Source: Isochrysis galbana (lineage: Eukaryota > Haptophyta > Isochrysidales > Isochrysidaceae). From it: a stretch of DNA of 64,000 bases. Location of the stretch: contig CM030934.1 in the NCBI GenBank assembly GCA_018136815.1, positions 1,582,979 through 1,646,978 on the forward strand, written 5' to 3'. How positions within the stretch are numbered: the first letter of the stretch is position 1; each line of letters starts with the position of its first letter. A program made the translations under genes and the position numbers. The notes under the pieces were generated by a model. That model saw nothing but the letters and a program-made list of their open reading frames with translations, was not told the origin of the DNA and did not search any database. Positions 47,557-58,100 of this stretch are shown in pieces.

Positions 47557-50075
47557 GAACTAACTTTATAGTTAGACGCCATGGAGCGCGCCGCCGCTCC
47601 CCACCTCTCCTTCGGGTCCCCCGCCGCGGGGACCCCCCCGGCACCCATGGAGCTGTCGCAGGCGAAGCGACCGCGTCCGCCCGCAGAGGCCGAGCAGGTG
47701 AGCGCGACCCCGGTCGCGCCGCACGGCCCGTGGCCTCGGCCACACCAGTCACTGCAGCCATGCTGGCCCTCCCCATGGAGGGTCACAAGCTGTAGAACAC
47801 AGAGGACCAGCACCACACAAGACGAACAATACAGCCACCAGGCATGCCTTATGGCAGAGGCCTCTCCCACCCTAGGGACGGCCGCGCTGCCCCGGCGGCG
47901 CGGCCCGAGACCGGGTGGCCCTTATGGGCACAAATCCAAAACCAACAGCAGAACGCACAATGGCACTGACCCCTCAACACCACAACACATGACCACACAG
48001 AAAGGAAGCTGCTTGGGTGCGTCTAGGGGCGCACATCACACTCCCCCGCCACACGCTCGATTGGACCCACCCATGGCCTCACATACCCCGACCTCCCCTG
48101 CCACTCAGGAGCCGCCCTCAGATGAGGAGCAAGGCTACACTGAGTCGGACGCAACATACGAGCTGTCCTTTCACCAGGAGGGAGACTACACTTTCCAGGA
48201 CGCCACCGTCTACGCCGCGATCGTAGAGCTCCTCTTGGAGCTCGAAGGAGTCGACCCGGAGCCGGACTTCTGGGCCCGGTCCATCCGCGGGCCATGGCAT
48301 ATCGCCGTGAACGAGGACTGCGCTCAGCAATTCAAAGAGCGTTATGGGGACAATACCACCCTCCGCATCATCCAAACCGACATCCCTGTCCGCGTAAAAG
48401 TTGAAGCAATTGATGAGAAAATCAACAAGAAAGGCTCCACCTCTCGCAAAGCCCTCTACAACGCCCTCCAAGACGTCGCGGCGCACCTAGTCGTCGAGGC
48501 AGACGGCCTGGCGCAAGCGGCCCAAATCAATCTCAGCGCGCTCATTATTGCGATCGAAAAGGTTGGGCTAACCTTTCTGAAAGGCAACCGAGAGCGCATG
48601 AAGCTCGAAGGCGGAGCAGGCACCTTTGTGTCCAAGGCGGCCTACTCGACCCGCTGGCATCTTTACGTTTCGGCGGGCCAAGGCTCGTTTCTCGACGGTA
48701 ACTTCCCTCGCAAGCTTCTACTACAGATAGAAGGCAAGACAGTCCCGGTGAATTACGCCATTCGGGCGTGCAAAGAGATCAAAATGCCGGAGTCCATTCA
48801 ATCCCCCCACAAGCTCATGGTCCACGGCAGCCTACGCGGATGCAAGGGCTGGCGACCGGAGGTGGTTAAGGGCCTCCTAAGCTCGATTCGCGTATGCGAA
48901 TGCGAACAAGAAGCGGCGAAGCGCCGCGAGCGCAACGAGGCGCAAAGGCTCAACCCCCGCCCGAAATCGGCGCACGAGGCTCTTGGCAAGGGCCCCCCCA
49001 AGCAATGTGCGCGCTTCACCCAAGGCTTGTGCCTCAGGAACAAACGAGGCGTGCGATGCAATCTCTCGCACGACGTGCCTGGCGCGTGGATCGATAACAA
49101 GTGCACGATCCGCTGCCACCTTCATCCACACAAGAAGATCCCGGGCGTCTGTTTAAACGGCCCGGCATGCCTTTTCCTCCACCCAGAGTGCGCGTTCGCC
49201 AACGCGATTGCGGCCACCAAACTAGCCGTCGCGAGAATAATGCCCCGGCGCCCTAGACTCACATATGACTCCACCCTTGGTTACCCAGGTGAAGGACCTG
49301 TCCGCATCGCGACATACAACATTAACGGCACCAAGAACGGCAAGCTAGCCGCCGTGCTATCGCAAGCGCGAAAGGCAAAAGTAGACATACTACTACTGCA
49401 AGAACTTCATGCATACGAGGACGGCTCGCACCTCCGGGCACATAGGACAGCCGCCATGTTGGGCTGGCTGTGGTATGTTGCCCCAGGAGAGCTAGGAGAC
49501 CCAGCTAGCGGTGTCGCGGTGGCAATCAGAGAAGCGGCCGAGCGAATAACTGCTAGAACGGAGTCCCTAGAAATCTTACTAGAAGGTAGATGCGTATCCA
49601 TAACGTTAAACATAGATGAAACCCGATACCGAATAATATCGGTATACCTCAGTGCGCAACCTGGACCCCGACTACAACTGAGCGAAAACACCCGCCTCGT
49701 AGCAAAAGCACTTGGCCTCGCTGAAAGACTCGCATAACATGAAGCGTCGGCCCGGGGAAACTTACCATCCAAGAACGCGATCGATCACTATAGGTCATCT
49801 AAGAGGAACGCCGCGCGCACTAAGCCAAGGGGCCATGGAACAACTCTAAAAACAAACGGGTCACTCAGTGGCACAGGAGGGAGCGGAGAACACGCCGCTG
49901 AGGACAAGTGCACACAGCTCCGCTCGGACCCCCCACATATCCCGAGCCCCTAAGTAGAGCACGAGGGGAGTTGCCGCAAGGCGGGGAATGAGGGTGAGGA
50001 AGGGAAGGGGGCGTGGCTACGAATATGCGAGTCAGTGCCACGGGGGAGGCGAGAATATTAAAAGGTTTTTTTTTT
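47557..50075 (+). mobile_element. Compact LINE derivative with 13-bp target duplication
   Basis: GTATGTATGAAGT lies at 47544-47556 and 50076-50088. The element starts GAACTAAC. The first 24 nt are the leader with hairpin CTAACT-TTAT-AGTTAG (47560-47575), then ATG at 47581. One long frame joins ORF1 and part of the endonuclease (to 49737), followed by a 340-bp 3' UTR ending GAATATTAAAAGG plus T11. The rest of the endonuclease and the whole reverse transcriptase are absent. Both ends and the duplication are intact, so this looks like an insertion of an already deleted RNA, mobilised in trans. Confidence 0.9.
47581..49737 (+). CDS. LINE ORF1 fused in frame to an endonuclease N-terminus, 718 aa
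   Basis: Order: Pro/Ala-rich N-terminus with basic stretch; domain 1 (GPWHIAVNEDCAQQFKERYG, about 225-310); domain 2 (FLKGNRERMK, TRWHLYVSAGQGSFLDGNFP, about 335-430); a basic helix (CEQEAAKRRERNEAQR); and two Cys/His motifs (CARFTQGLCLRNKRGVRCNL plus SHD; CTIRCHLHPHKK...CLNGPACLFLH). The endonuclease then starts in the same frame (VRIATYNINGTKNGKLAAVL, DILLLQELHAYEDGSH, SGVAVAIREA, RIISVYLSAQPG) and stops before the DFN motif. In the copy at 24403 the same two parts are in different frames. RNA binding by the zinc region is expected; nicking is not, because the domain is incomplete. Confidence 0.8.
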   Translation: MERAAAPHLSFGSPAAGTPPAPMELSQAKRPRPPAEAEQVSATPVAPHGPWPRPHQSLQPCWPSPWRVTSCRTQRTSTTQDEQYSHQACLMAEASPTLGTAALPRRRGPRPGGPYGHKSKTNSRTHNGTDPSTPQHMTTQKGSCLGASRGAHHTPPPHARLDPPMASHTPTSPATQEPPSDEEQGYTESDATYELSFHQEGDYTFQDATVYAAIVELLLELEGVDPEPDFWARSIRGPWHIAVNEDCAQQFKERYGDNTTLRIIQTDIPVRVKVEAIDEKINKKGSTSRKALYNALQDVAAHLVVEADGLAQAAQINLSALIIAIEKVGLTFLKGNRERMKLEGGAGTFVSKAAYSTRWHLYVSAGQGSFLDGNFPRKLLLQIEGKTVPVNYAIRACKEIKMPESIQSPHKLMVHGSLRGCKGWRPEVVKGLLSSIRVCECEQEAAKRRERNEAQRLNPRPKSAHEALGKGPPKQCARFTQGLCLRNKRGVRCNLSHDVPGAWIDNKCTIRCHLHPHKKIPGVCLNGPACLFLHPECAFANAIAATKLAVARIMPRRPRLTYDSTLGYPGEGPVRIATYNINGTKNGKLAAVLSQARKAKVDILLLQELHAYEDGSHLRAHRTAAMLGWLWYVAPGELGDPASGVAVAIREAAERITARTESLEILLEGRCVSITLNIDETRYRIISVYLSAQPGPRLQLSENTRLVAKALGLAERLA

Positions 50076-50360
50076 GTATGTATGAAGTATCGATGTTGAT
50101 GTAGGATGGAGGGGGGGGAGGCGACGATTCTAATAGTAAAAGGAGTCACAGTAGTAGATCAGCCCCTTTAAGATTAGTCTAGCAACCGACAACTCATATC
50201 AGTGATTTGGCAGTTTGGAGCTATTACTCTTACTGAGAGCTCATAACAGTACTCTTACCCCATCTATGGCTTCGGGGGATCGCCTGGCGGGGGAGAGGGG
50301 GGAAGCTGGTCCTGGTCCTCTCGGGCGCGGGGACGGAGTCCCCCTACCCGCAACAACGAA
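50076..50360. other. Spacer with GATATCAG-like motifs
   Basis: CATATCAGTGAT and GAGAGCTC motifs lie at 50186-50262, similar to 30948, 31640 and 47262. No gene is seen. Confidence 0.3.
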
Positions 50361-50586
50361 TAACCTACTTTTATAAGTGGGGGACAATGGGAGGCGCTCT
50401 GCGCCCCCTACACCGGACACCGGGCACTAACTCCCCTCCCGGGGGAGGCCGTCCGTCAATCTCATGCCCTGCCTCTTGGCATAGGCTGAGCACTCAACAC
50501 CCTGACCCAGACCCAGACCCCCAGTGGGCGCGGGTCGGGACTCGCACTCCCTAGGCCCCCATGGGCCTGCACTCGTACTGACCTTA
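50361..50586 (+). mobile_element. Retroelement leader hairpin copy with short body
   Basis: CCTACTT (50364-50370), TTAT and AAGTGGG (50375-50381), then ATGGGAGGCGC, nearly identical to 7250-7295. The following 180 bp has no clear match elsewhere and ends at the Tc1-like terminus at 50587. Confidence 0.55.
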
Positions 50587-51933
50587 GGTGTCGTTCCGTC
50601 AATAGTGGGACATCAGTAGAATTGAGCGATCAAATGTCCACAGTTGTATTGTAGTTGTTTAACATTAGATCTTGTTAAAATTATAAGAGAGAGACGCCGT
50701 CAAAGCTTCTTCGCTAATCACATCGGTGCACGCCGTGCATGGGCACGGCGCGATGTGCATCGGTCCCCCCGCGGATGCGTGCACAATACATACGAAACCC
50801 TTTTTTCTGCGCATCCGGGACGGCGTGCGGAAACTTCCATGCGCACCCTACGCGCGGGAAAACGGTCATCATCGCGGAAAATCAGTAAGAAAACTGTCGC
50901 ACCTTCGCACCCTTCTCTTGTTTTTTCAAAATATCACCCGCTGACATTCCAAATATGTCGATGTTATCCCAATCGGCACCATTTACCATCAGCGGCTTGG
51001 CCAACGTGCATGCCCCGAGTGCTGGGGAGATGAGGAGTGGAGATGCCTGCGTGTGGAAGTGGAATGAGGACGGCGCGCGCGCGCGTGTGCGGTGCAAGGG
51101 TGCCCAACAAAACAAGCACGTCGAAGAATTTGTGTGCCGTGTGTGTGTGGCGGTGTCGAGCGAGTCGAACGAAACCAGCGAGCAGGAGCACGAGAGGAGA
51201 GGACGGAGGACCGTACCGATGCGCGCCGAGTCGTCACCATCGTGAGGAAGACGAGGGCGAGGAGAGAGCTGGAGGGTGAGCGAGGAGGGAGGAGGGAGGC
51301 AGGCAGTAGGAGCCGTCTCTCTCTGGTAGGTCGATGAGAGGGGGAGGAGGGGACCCGGGGGAGGGGGCCCCGGGGGAGCGGAGAGACCCCAAGACCTCGA
51401 TTGTTTACGTTAGTGTTTTCGCAATATACGGTAATATTTTCCCCGGTCCCAGGGGTGCCCCCGCGGTTCCCGACCGCCTCTGCGTCCAGAGTCCCCCCGC
51501 GGAAAGAGTGAACGCACGGCGTGCACCTTCCTGGAAGTTGCTATGCGCACGCACGGCGCCCCGCGGGGGGGGGAGCCGATGTGCATACGCACGGCGTGCA
51601 CAATGATTGCAAGCAATCACACGTGCTGCGCAAACGAAACGTCTCGTATATGGCTACTTTACGTTAATGTGGGCCTTAGGGAAAAAAGTTTCTATGCGCA
51701 CGCACGGCGCCCTCGCGAGGGGGAAGTCGATGCGCATACGCACGGCGTGCTCAATGATTGCAAGTAATCACATGTGCTGCGTAAACGAAACATCTCGTAT
51801 ACGGCGACTTTATGTTAAAAAAAGTTTCTATGCACATCTCGTATACGGCGATTAGCTTTGTTTTGTACCACTATTGTTCATAACTAAAAAGAAAACAGAT
51901 TGTGGTCCTCTTTTGACGGAACGCGACTTTTCC
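50587..51933. mobile_element. Putative non-autonomous Tc1-like element
   Basis: The left end GGTGTCGTTCCGTCAATAGT has a degenerate inverted match at 51912-51933 (reverse complement GTCGCGTTCCGTCAAAAGAG). Inside are a copy of the dispersed repeat (51264-51490) and a tandem unit (51541-51840). No transposase is encoded. The right boundary is tentative because the terminal match is imperfect. Confidence 0.4.
51541..51840. repeat. Tandem repeat, two units of ~150 bp
   Basis: Units start at 51541 and 51691 (CTATGCGCACGCACGGCGCC), each with GCGCATACGCACGGCGTGC-type sequence, AATGATTGCAAG, and CGAAAC.TCTCGTATA. A partial third unit follows to about 51855. Confidence 0.75.
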
Positions 51934-51937
51934 CCCC

Positions 51938-52145
51938 CCCTCCTGGTCACCAGGCAGACAGACAGGGGACGGTGGGAGGCACCAAAGGACATCGAGGCAC
52001 GCGCTGGAGAGGCAGGAGAGGCCAGGGGCTGAGCCCCAGCCTCCACTGCCCCCTGAGCTGCCTGGCTGGTCCTCTGGGAGCCCCCTCAGGACCTCTGAGA
52101 GCAGGTCAAGGCGCGCGCCACGGGAGTGCTGGTGCGTGTCGGTGA
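51938..52145 (+). repeat. Fragment of the non-autonomous retroelement body
   Basis: It shares CCAGGCAGACAGACAG, GAGAGGCAGGAGAGGCCAGG and GCCCCAGCCTCC with the bodies at 17060-17180, 22480-22550 and 37855-37960. The leader is absent. Confidence 0.6.
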
Positions 52146-52203
52146 CCAGGCGAGCGGGCGTTCGCAATGTGCTGTGCGTGCTGCGCCAGCGCCAGCCGTA
52201 GTC

Positions 52204-52336
52204 GAGTATTATGACTATTTTAGTCATGGGCTCGCCACAATTAATTATGCCTTGATTAGCAGCCTTCGGCCATTAATCAAGATCAAGACATAATTAGAGC
52301 AAATCTCATGTAGTCATTGTCAATACCTCAATACTC
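52204..52336. mobile_element. Foldback element with nested inverted repeats
   Basis: Four exact inverted pairs are nested: GAGTATT/AATACTC (52204-52210, 52330-52336), ATGACTA/TAGTCAT (52211-52217, 52311-52317), TAATTATG/CATAATTA (52242-52249, 52289-52296) and CTTGATTA/TAATCAAG (52251-52258, 52274-52281). It encodes nothing. It may be a small MITE or a structured RNA. Confidence 0.6.
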
Positions 52337-52364
52337 AACTAAATAGTGTATTCAAGGTGAGGGT

Positions 52365-52475
52365 TGGGGAGAAGGGCCGGGGGAATGGGGGTGTAGAGAG
52401 TATGCTACGTGCTACTTGTAGTGGGTAGTGGTTCCATTCGCCGCGAGTGCGGTGAGAATATTAAAACATTTTTGC
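52365..52475 (+). mobile_element. LINE 3' tail fragment
   Basis: It shares GGGGGTGT.GA..GT.TGCT, GCGGTGAGA.TATTAA with 13138-13235 and ends GAATATTAAAACATTTTT. Confidence 0.5.
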
Positions 52476-52755
52476 AATGTACATGTTACATTGGACATTG
52501 GACATTGGCGACGAACTGGGTTTTCAGTTTTCACCCCGCACCCCGGCAAGCCCGAAGAGCTTGTGGGGAGTCCTGACGGGAGCCGGGGGCATGCGAGGGG
52601 GGAGGTACAATTAGGTGCTTACTTAGTTTTGTATGTGCCTTGGGATGTGGTGCGGTCATGCGCGTCGTGGCTTGGCGTGTTGGTGCAAGTCTAGTGGGAG
52701 TAGAGGCACTAAGCACTTAACGCTCAAGTGCATATGTATATTTAAAAAAATAAAA

Positions 52756-52816
52756 AGGGCGTGGCAACGAGGTGGAACGCAGAGCCGCGCGTGTGACGAG
52801 TATATTAAGAAGTTTT
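52756..52816 (+). mobile_element. LINE 3' tail fragment
   Basis: GGGCGTGGC...GAGTATATTAAGAAGTTTT matches the last 70 bases of the LINE at 50075 in layout. Confidence 0.4.
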
Positions 52817-55176
52817 CATTGAATGTACGCGGGATTCCAACGGCCCCCCACAGAATTAAGACTCGCACGCAATTGTCACCCGATCGGTGTGGATTCTCAT
52901 GCACAGTGTACGATGCGGGGTCGATTACTTGCCTTGGGCCTTGTCATAGCATGATGTCTGAGAGATCGTCAGCGATGCTGAGGAAGTGATGATGAGGCGA
53001 CTGTCATAAACAGGACGGCTTGTGACGCCTGAGAATGTGCTGAGCAGGAACAATGCTCCGGCAATCCCCATCAACAATGATTAAGCACTAGGAACCCTAT
53101 TCGATGCGACCTGCGAAAGAAAGGTTCTGGGGTCACGCATCGTATTCGCACCTTCAGGGACGAGGACCGGGTGAACGGCTTGATTTTTCAGGATCAGATC
53201 AGGTCTCATCTGTTTAGCTTCAGCCAGCCAGCAGGCCGTCAGGCTCATAACCGCATAGATTGTGATCATCCTTTCCTCAACTACGTAAAGGCAGGTGTTC
53301 TGAATACGTGCAAGATTGGGGTTGTGGCAGGGGAGAAGAGGGGAGAGGGGAGGGAGAAGGGAGGGTGCCCCGCGAGTGCGATGGATATCCTGTCACACAA
53401 GAATCCGGTGCGACCACAAGCCGAGTGGAGTGTGGATGGATTCCCCTCTCTCCAACTCGCACCATCACGAGCTCTCGCCGCCACTAGTTCGTTCCAATCA
53501 TGAAGACTGCACCAGCCCACTGATCGCGACAGGAACGTCACTGGATGTCCAAAACACGAAGAGTTGACAGATTTGATTGCGTGCCAACACAAAGCAACAG
53601 CGCACTGATCGTGAAGGAAGCTGCACTTGACGTCACAAACGAAGAAGGTTCGACACGGTTGATTTTTGTGTGTCACCACGGCCATGAGTGCGAGGAAGTC
53701 CTTGATCGCGCGGCACGCCTTTTATGAGGATTGCAGGCTCGCGATTTTGGGGCGGCAAGCTGCGCACGTGCGGGGATACAACCATATGCGAAGATGGAAA
53801 GGAAAGGAAAGGAAAGAGCTGCTCATCAGCAAGGTTCAGTAATAATGGGTGAAAGGGTTGAGGACCCGGAAATGGGTGCAGTGATAGTGTATGCACGATC
53901 ACAAGCGACGTCGAGGGGCTCAGCGTATCAAGCATTCTCTGTTCAGCGCAGGTGGCGTGCCACCCACTCGTACAAGAGGTGTCAGAGTGCTGAGGCTCAT
54001 CACTGCTCCTTGGAACTTGGATGGGTTGAAAGGATGTAGTACTACTACTTTTCGTGAATGTGTATGGGTGCGCAGTGTTGGAGTGGTGAGAGATGGAGCT
54101 TATTACCTGCACAGAGCAAGCCCACGCGGCGAGAGCTTCGGAATGCCGTCCAGCATTCTCCCGGCGTGGATGCAGTCGCATAGGCACCCTTGGCGTGATG
54201 CAGGATGGATGAGACGTGGCTTTTGATGGCGTGGGCCTCCCTCACCGGACGAGAAGGCATATCAACTGGGGCTGGTGACGCCAGGCTCTCGGCCGGCTAC
54301 TTTTCCTCGACCGGCGTCCTCGTTTCCCTCTCTCTTCAAAAACTCCCGACGCTCAACATCCGCGGCTACAAGGCGGCCGCCGCCTCGGCCGTCACGCGCG
54401 GCCCCTCTCGCGCCTCTCGCGTCGGGCGGCCGCATAGAGCTACGCGCGCGGGGGCGGCCTCCTGCAAACATCAAAATGAAAATTTGAACGGGCCCACGCA
54501 CAGACCTTCTCTCCACGCGCTCCTCTACTCCTACGGTACGCTCCCCCCCCCCCCCCCCCCCCCCCGCTTCTGTCACTGCCGCGGCCCCTGCCCCGGCCTC
54601 CCCCTCCCCCCTTCCTCGCCCCCCGCCCGAATTCGTTGGACTCAGCCGAGATGCCCTTCCCCCCGCGCGGAGAGAGGGAACTTACCACGAGGCTTCCGTA
54701 TTCTCTATTTGGGCGTCCTCTCTGTTTGGGGGTACTCGTCCCCCGCGCCGTCGCAGCCGCTCCAGAGAGCCCTCCACACAACTCTTCTACAATAAGCCCC
54801 GTTCTTTCAACCTTCCTGAAAGCCCGCAAATATAGAAATGAAGAAGAGACCTAAAGTATCCCAGCGCCGCCAGCACGCGCCCCCTTCAAACAGGATTTTC
54901 GTACAAGCTTGTTCCTCTAAGAGCGTCCTTGGTCTGACTGGTCTTTTCCCACTCTCACTGTTGGAGTTTCTTTATGACATGTATATGAACTTGGGAGAAG
55001 GGAACGTACTCCGTCGCATGAGCGGGGGCTTTGAATTTATTTCTTAAATTTCAAATTTTCTAAGTATAAAACTGCTGTGAATTCAAAGGGTTCACGTGAA
55101 AAAAGGGGGCCGGCGAGGCGAAGCCCCCGCCCATCGTGTCGGGCTCGTCGAGTTGCCCTACGGAGCCGCCATCGGC
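52817..55176. other. Long region without a confident gene
   Basis: Minus-strand pieces with signal-peptide-like starts occur (MITIYAVMSLTACWLAEAKQ at 53269-53210; MGIAGALFLLSTFSGVTSRP near 53075) and may be decayed or unspliced exons. A C-run of about 25 lies at 54541-54565. 54770-54835 (AGAGAGCCCTCCACACAACT, TTTCAACCTTCCTGAAAGCC) resembles 13425-13485. GAATTTATTTCTTAAATTTC-type AT sequence lies at 55030-55060. Confidence 0.35.
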
Positions 55177-58100
55177 ATGGCTCCACGCGCAGCGGGTGAG
55201 TGGGAATCTGCCCTGAACTGCCCCAACCGGCCATTTTTAACTATAGTCCACTTCCCTCTGCCCACTTAGGCTGTGAAGACTGGAATCCCTCTGCCACCTT
55301 CTGTGTGCGAGTGCGAGCTGCTGGCGGCCAGGATGGCGGCTATCGCCTCGCACTGAGTTACAGGCAGCGCGCGGGCGACAAGAGGAGCAAGAAGATCTTT
55401 TCCAACGATCCCCGGTACGGCAAGCGCTGGGCGACAAAGAGCGACATCACTGAGAAGGACAAGAGCGACTTTCGGGCCTGGGTCGAGTCGGGCATGGGTG
55501 GTGCTGTGGGCGGCGGCAGCAGGGGGCGTGGGCCAGGCCAGCGTTCAGTGGAGCGTTCCAGCATGCGGCTGGAAATGAACCCGGAGGCTGTCGTCGAGGG
55601 CTGGCTGCGCAACGCCATCACGAGGGTGGTGCGCGGCTACGTCTGGTCATCTGGATCGGTGGTCGGGCAGCCGCCCCGCAAGGAGCGGCTGCACAAGCGG
55701 CCGCTCGAAGCAGTGGCAGAGCAAGAGCAAGCGAGCTGCGGCGCTTCTTTGCCGACGCGGCGCTACAAGCGCCGCAGCTCGCTTGCAGTCGGGCGGCGGC
55801 ATCCCGGCTATGCGGCACAGCGCGACAAGTACGACCGTGACAGGGAGGAGAAGCAGCTCGCAGTCAACGGCTGGCTGCGCGCACAAGTAGATCGACTTCG
55901 AGAGATGCTGGCGTGGCGCCGCACCGAAGATTTGCTTCCCGAGGGCGACTACACCGACACGCAACTCGACCGTGCGCAACAACAAGTCCTCGTGCTCGTG
56001 GCCTACTACGACAAGTTGCTCAAGGCGAACGAGCTTGGCGTCGCCTACAGCGTGTACGAGTGCGCGGAGGCCGCAGCAGGCGTGCTTGGCGACGGCTTCA
56101 ACGTCACGCATCGAACCGTGCGCGCGTGGTCCGCACAGTACATCAAGACCGGCGGCAAGACTCAACTGGACGGGCGTGGTTACTACGAGCGCGAGCTTTT
56201 AATCAACGAGGAGGACCTGAAGCGTCGCTTTGTGAAGTGGTCGCTGCGCTCGGCCAAATCGGACGAGCTGTCGGTGGAGGCAGCCCGCGAGTGGATCAAT
56301 CGCGAGATCATGGGCACCCTCCCCGCTGAGATGCTGAAGGCCTACAAGATGCGACCCGCGATTTCTTCTTCGACAGCTTGGCGCTGGATGCAGGTGCGCA
56401 ACGCAATCTAAGATGCCCACGCACACGACCAAGCTCCCGTCTCGCGTGCGCCTGCTGTGCTTCTGCTGGCCGATGCGCGTTGGCCGCTCATACTCGCCGC
56501 CACCGCTACATCTCTCTGCAGGTTTGTGAGATCTACCGCAGCAAGTTCACACAGTCGTACTACAACGACAAACACCAAAACCCCGAGGTTGTTAAGGCCC
56601 GAGAGCGATACATCAACATCATGGACGACCTGATGCTGCGCCAACCCCTCTGGGTGCATCTCACCGCGCACGAGTACAACCTGCAGCGTGAAAGGTTCCC
56701 CCCGCTCGGCGGGGTGTTGGTCCACAAGTATATTGGCCAGCACGGGCTCGATGAGTACGAAGTGCACGTCGATCTGTGCGAGAGCCTCGACCGCGAGGCC
56801 ATCCGTCTCGGTGGCCGTTGGAGCGTAAGATTTCCTGGTGGGCGCCCATCAGATCGACCATGGAAAGAGCCGCCGGCCGACCTTCCTGACCCTGGGCGCG
56901 ACGCCATCGAGCCTCCCGAGCCGCCTCCCGAGGCTGACGAGGCTGATGATGGGCTGGCTAACGGCGCGGCTGGAGATGACACCTCGGCTAGAGGCGCGCT
57001 GCCGGCGTGTGCGTCCGCTTCGCATCGGATGCCGATGCGGTTTCGACAGCTGTCAGCGATAGACAAGCTCAAGATGCCGGAGCTGCACGAGGAACTCGCG
57101 GCGCGCAAGCTTCCGAAGACTGGCAATAAGCCAACTCTTATTGCTCGACTGAAGGAGGATGAGCTTGCCCGCCATCCTCCCACCGGTGACGGCACAGGCG
57201 GCGAGGATCCGACTCCACCGGTGGCGCCTCCCGCGATTCGCGAGATCATCGACGTGCGCGAGAATACCGTGGTGGACGGCGACCACACCTTCTTCATAAG
57301 AGAATACCTAGTTCTCCGCGCGACCGACGCCGACGACGCGTCAGGCAATTGGATTTCCGAGTACGAGGCTGTGACTGCCGAAGAAGCTATGCAAATCTAC
57401 ATGGAGAAGGCGGAAAAACAAGACGGGTGCAAGTACGACCACGTCAAAGGGGTGTGCCGCTGCGACCGGCCTCTTCTATTTTCAGGTCAAGACGAGAGTA
57501 TCTTCAAGCAATGGCAGAAGAGCTCGTAAGTGTTCGCCCTCCCTCCCTCCCTCCCTCCCTCCCTCCCTTTGCTCACTTGGCGCGCAATGCCTCGACCACC
57601 AATCACCACCCCCCTCTCAGATTCCAGTGGGTTGTCGGCGGGGTGCGGGGCTTGAGGAAGAAGACAGACGGTCCGGGAGAGATGGTGTCCGGGTTCAAGG
57701 ATGAGCAGCGTGGATTCGGCGTGCCGATGACGGCCGACGAGCTCGCCGGCCTCAACGCAATGCGGCGGGCAAAGCGCAAAAGCGAGCTGTCCGCGTCTCC
57801 GGCGGTCCGCTTTTTGATGTACGGCAAGGGAAAGGAGGGCTATTGGACGTTTGCCCACTTCAGTTCGCAAGTCGACGACGTCCTTGACATGTACGAGTAC
57901 CTCTACCCGGGCGCTCAGGTGTGCACGCCTCAGTCATCTTCATCCATGCATAGATTGGTTTACACACACACATATCGTTGCTGCATCACAGGTGGCGATT
58001 GAGGTTGATTGGTCGTCGGGCCACTCGGCGCACCGGCCTGGCGCACTCAACACGAATTCAATGGGCGTGAAGATGGGGGGCAAGCAAGCAACGCCGCGGC

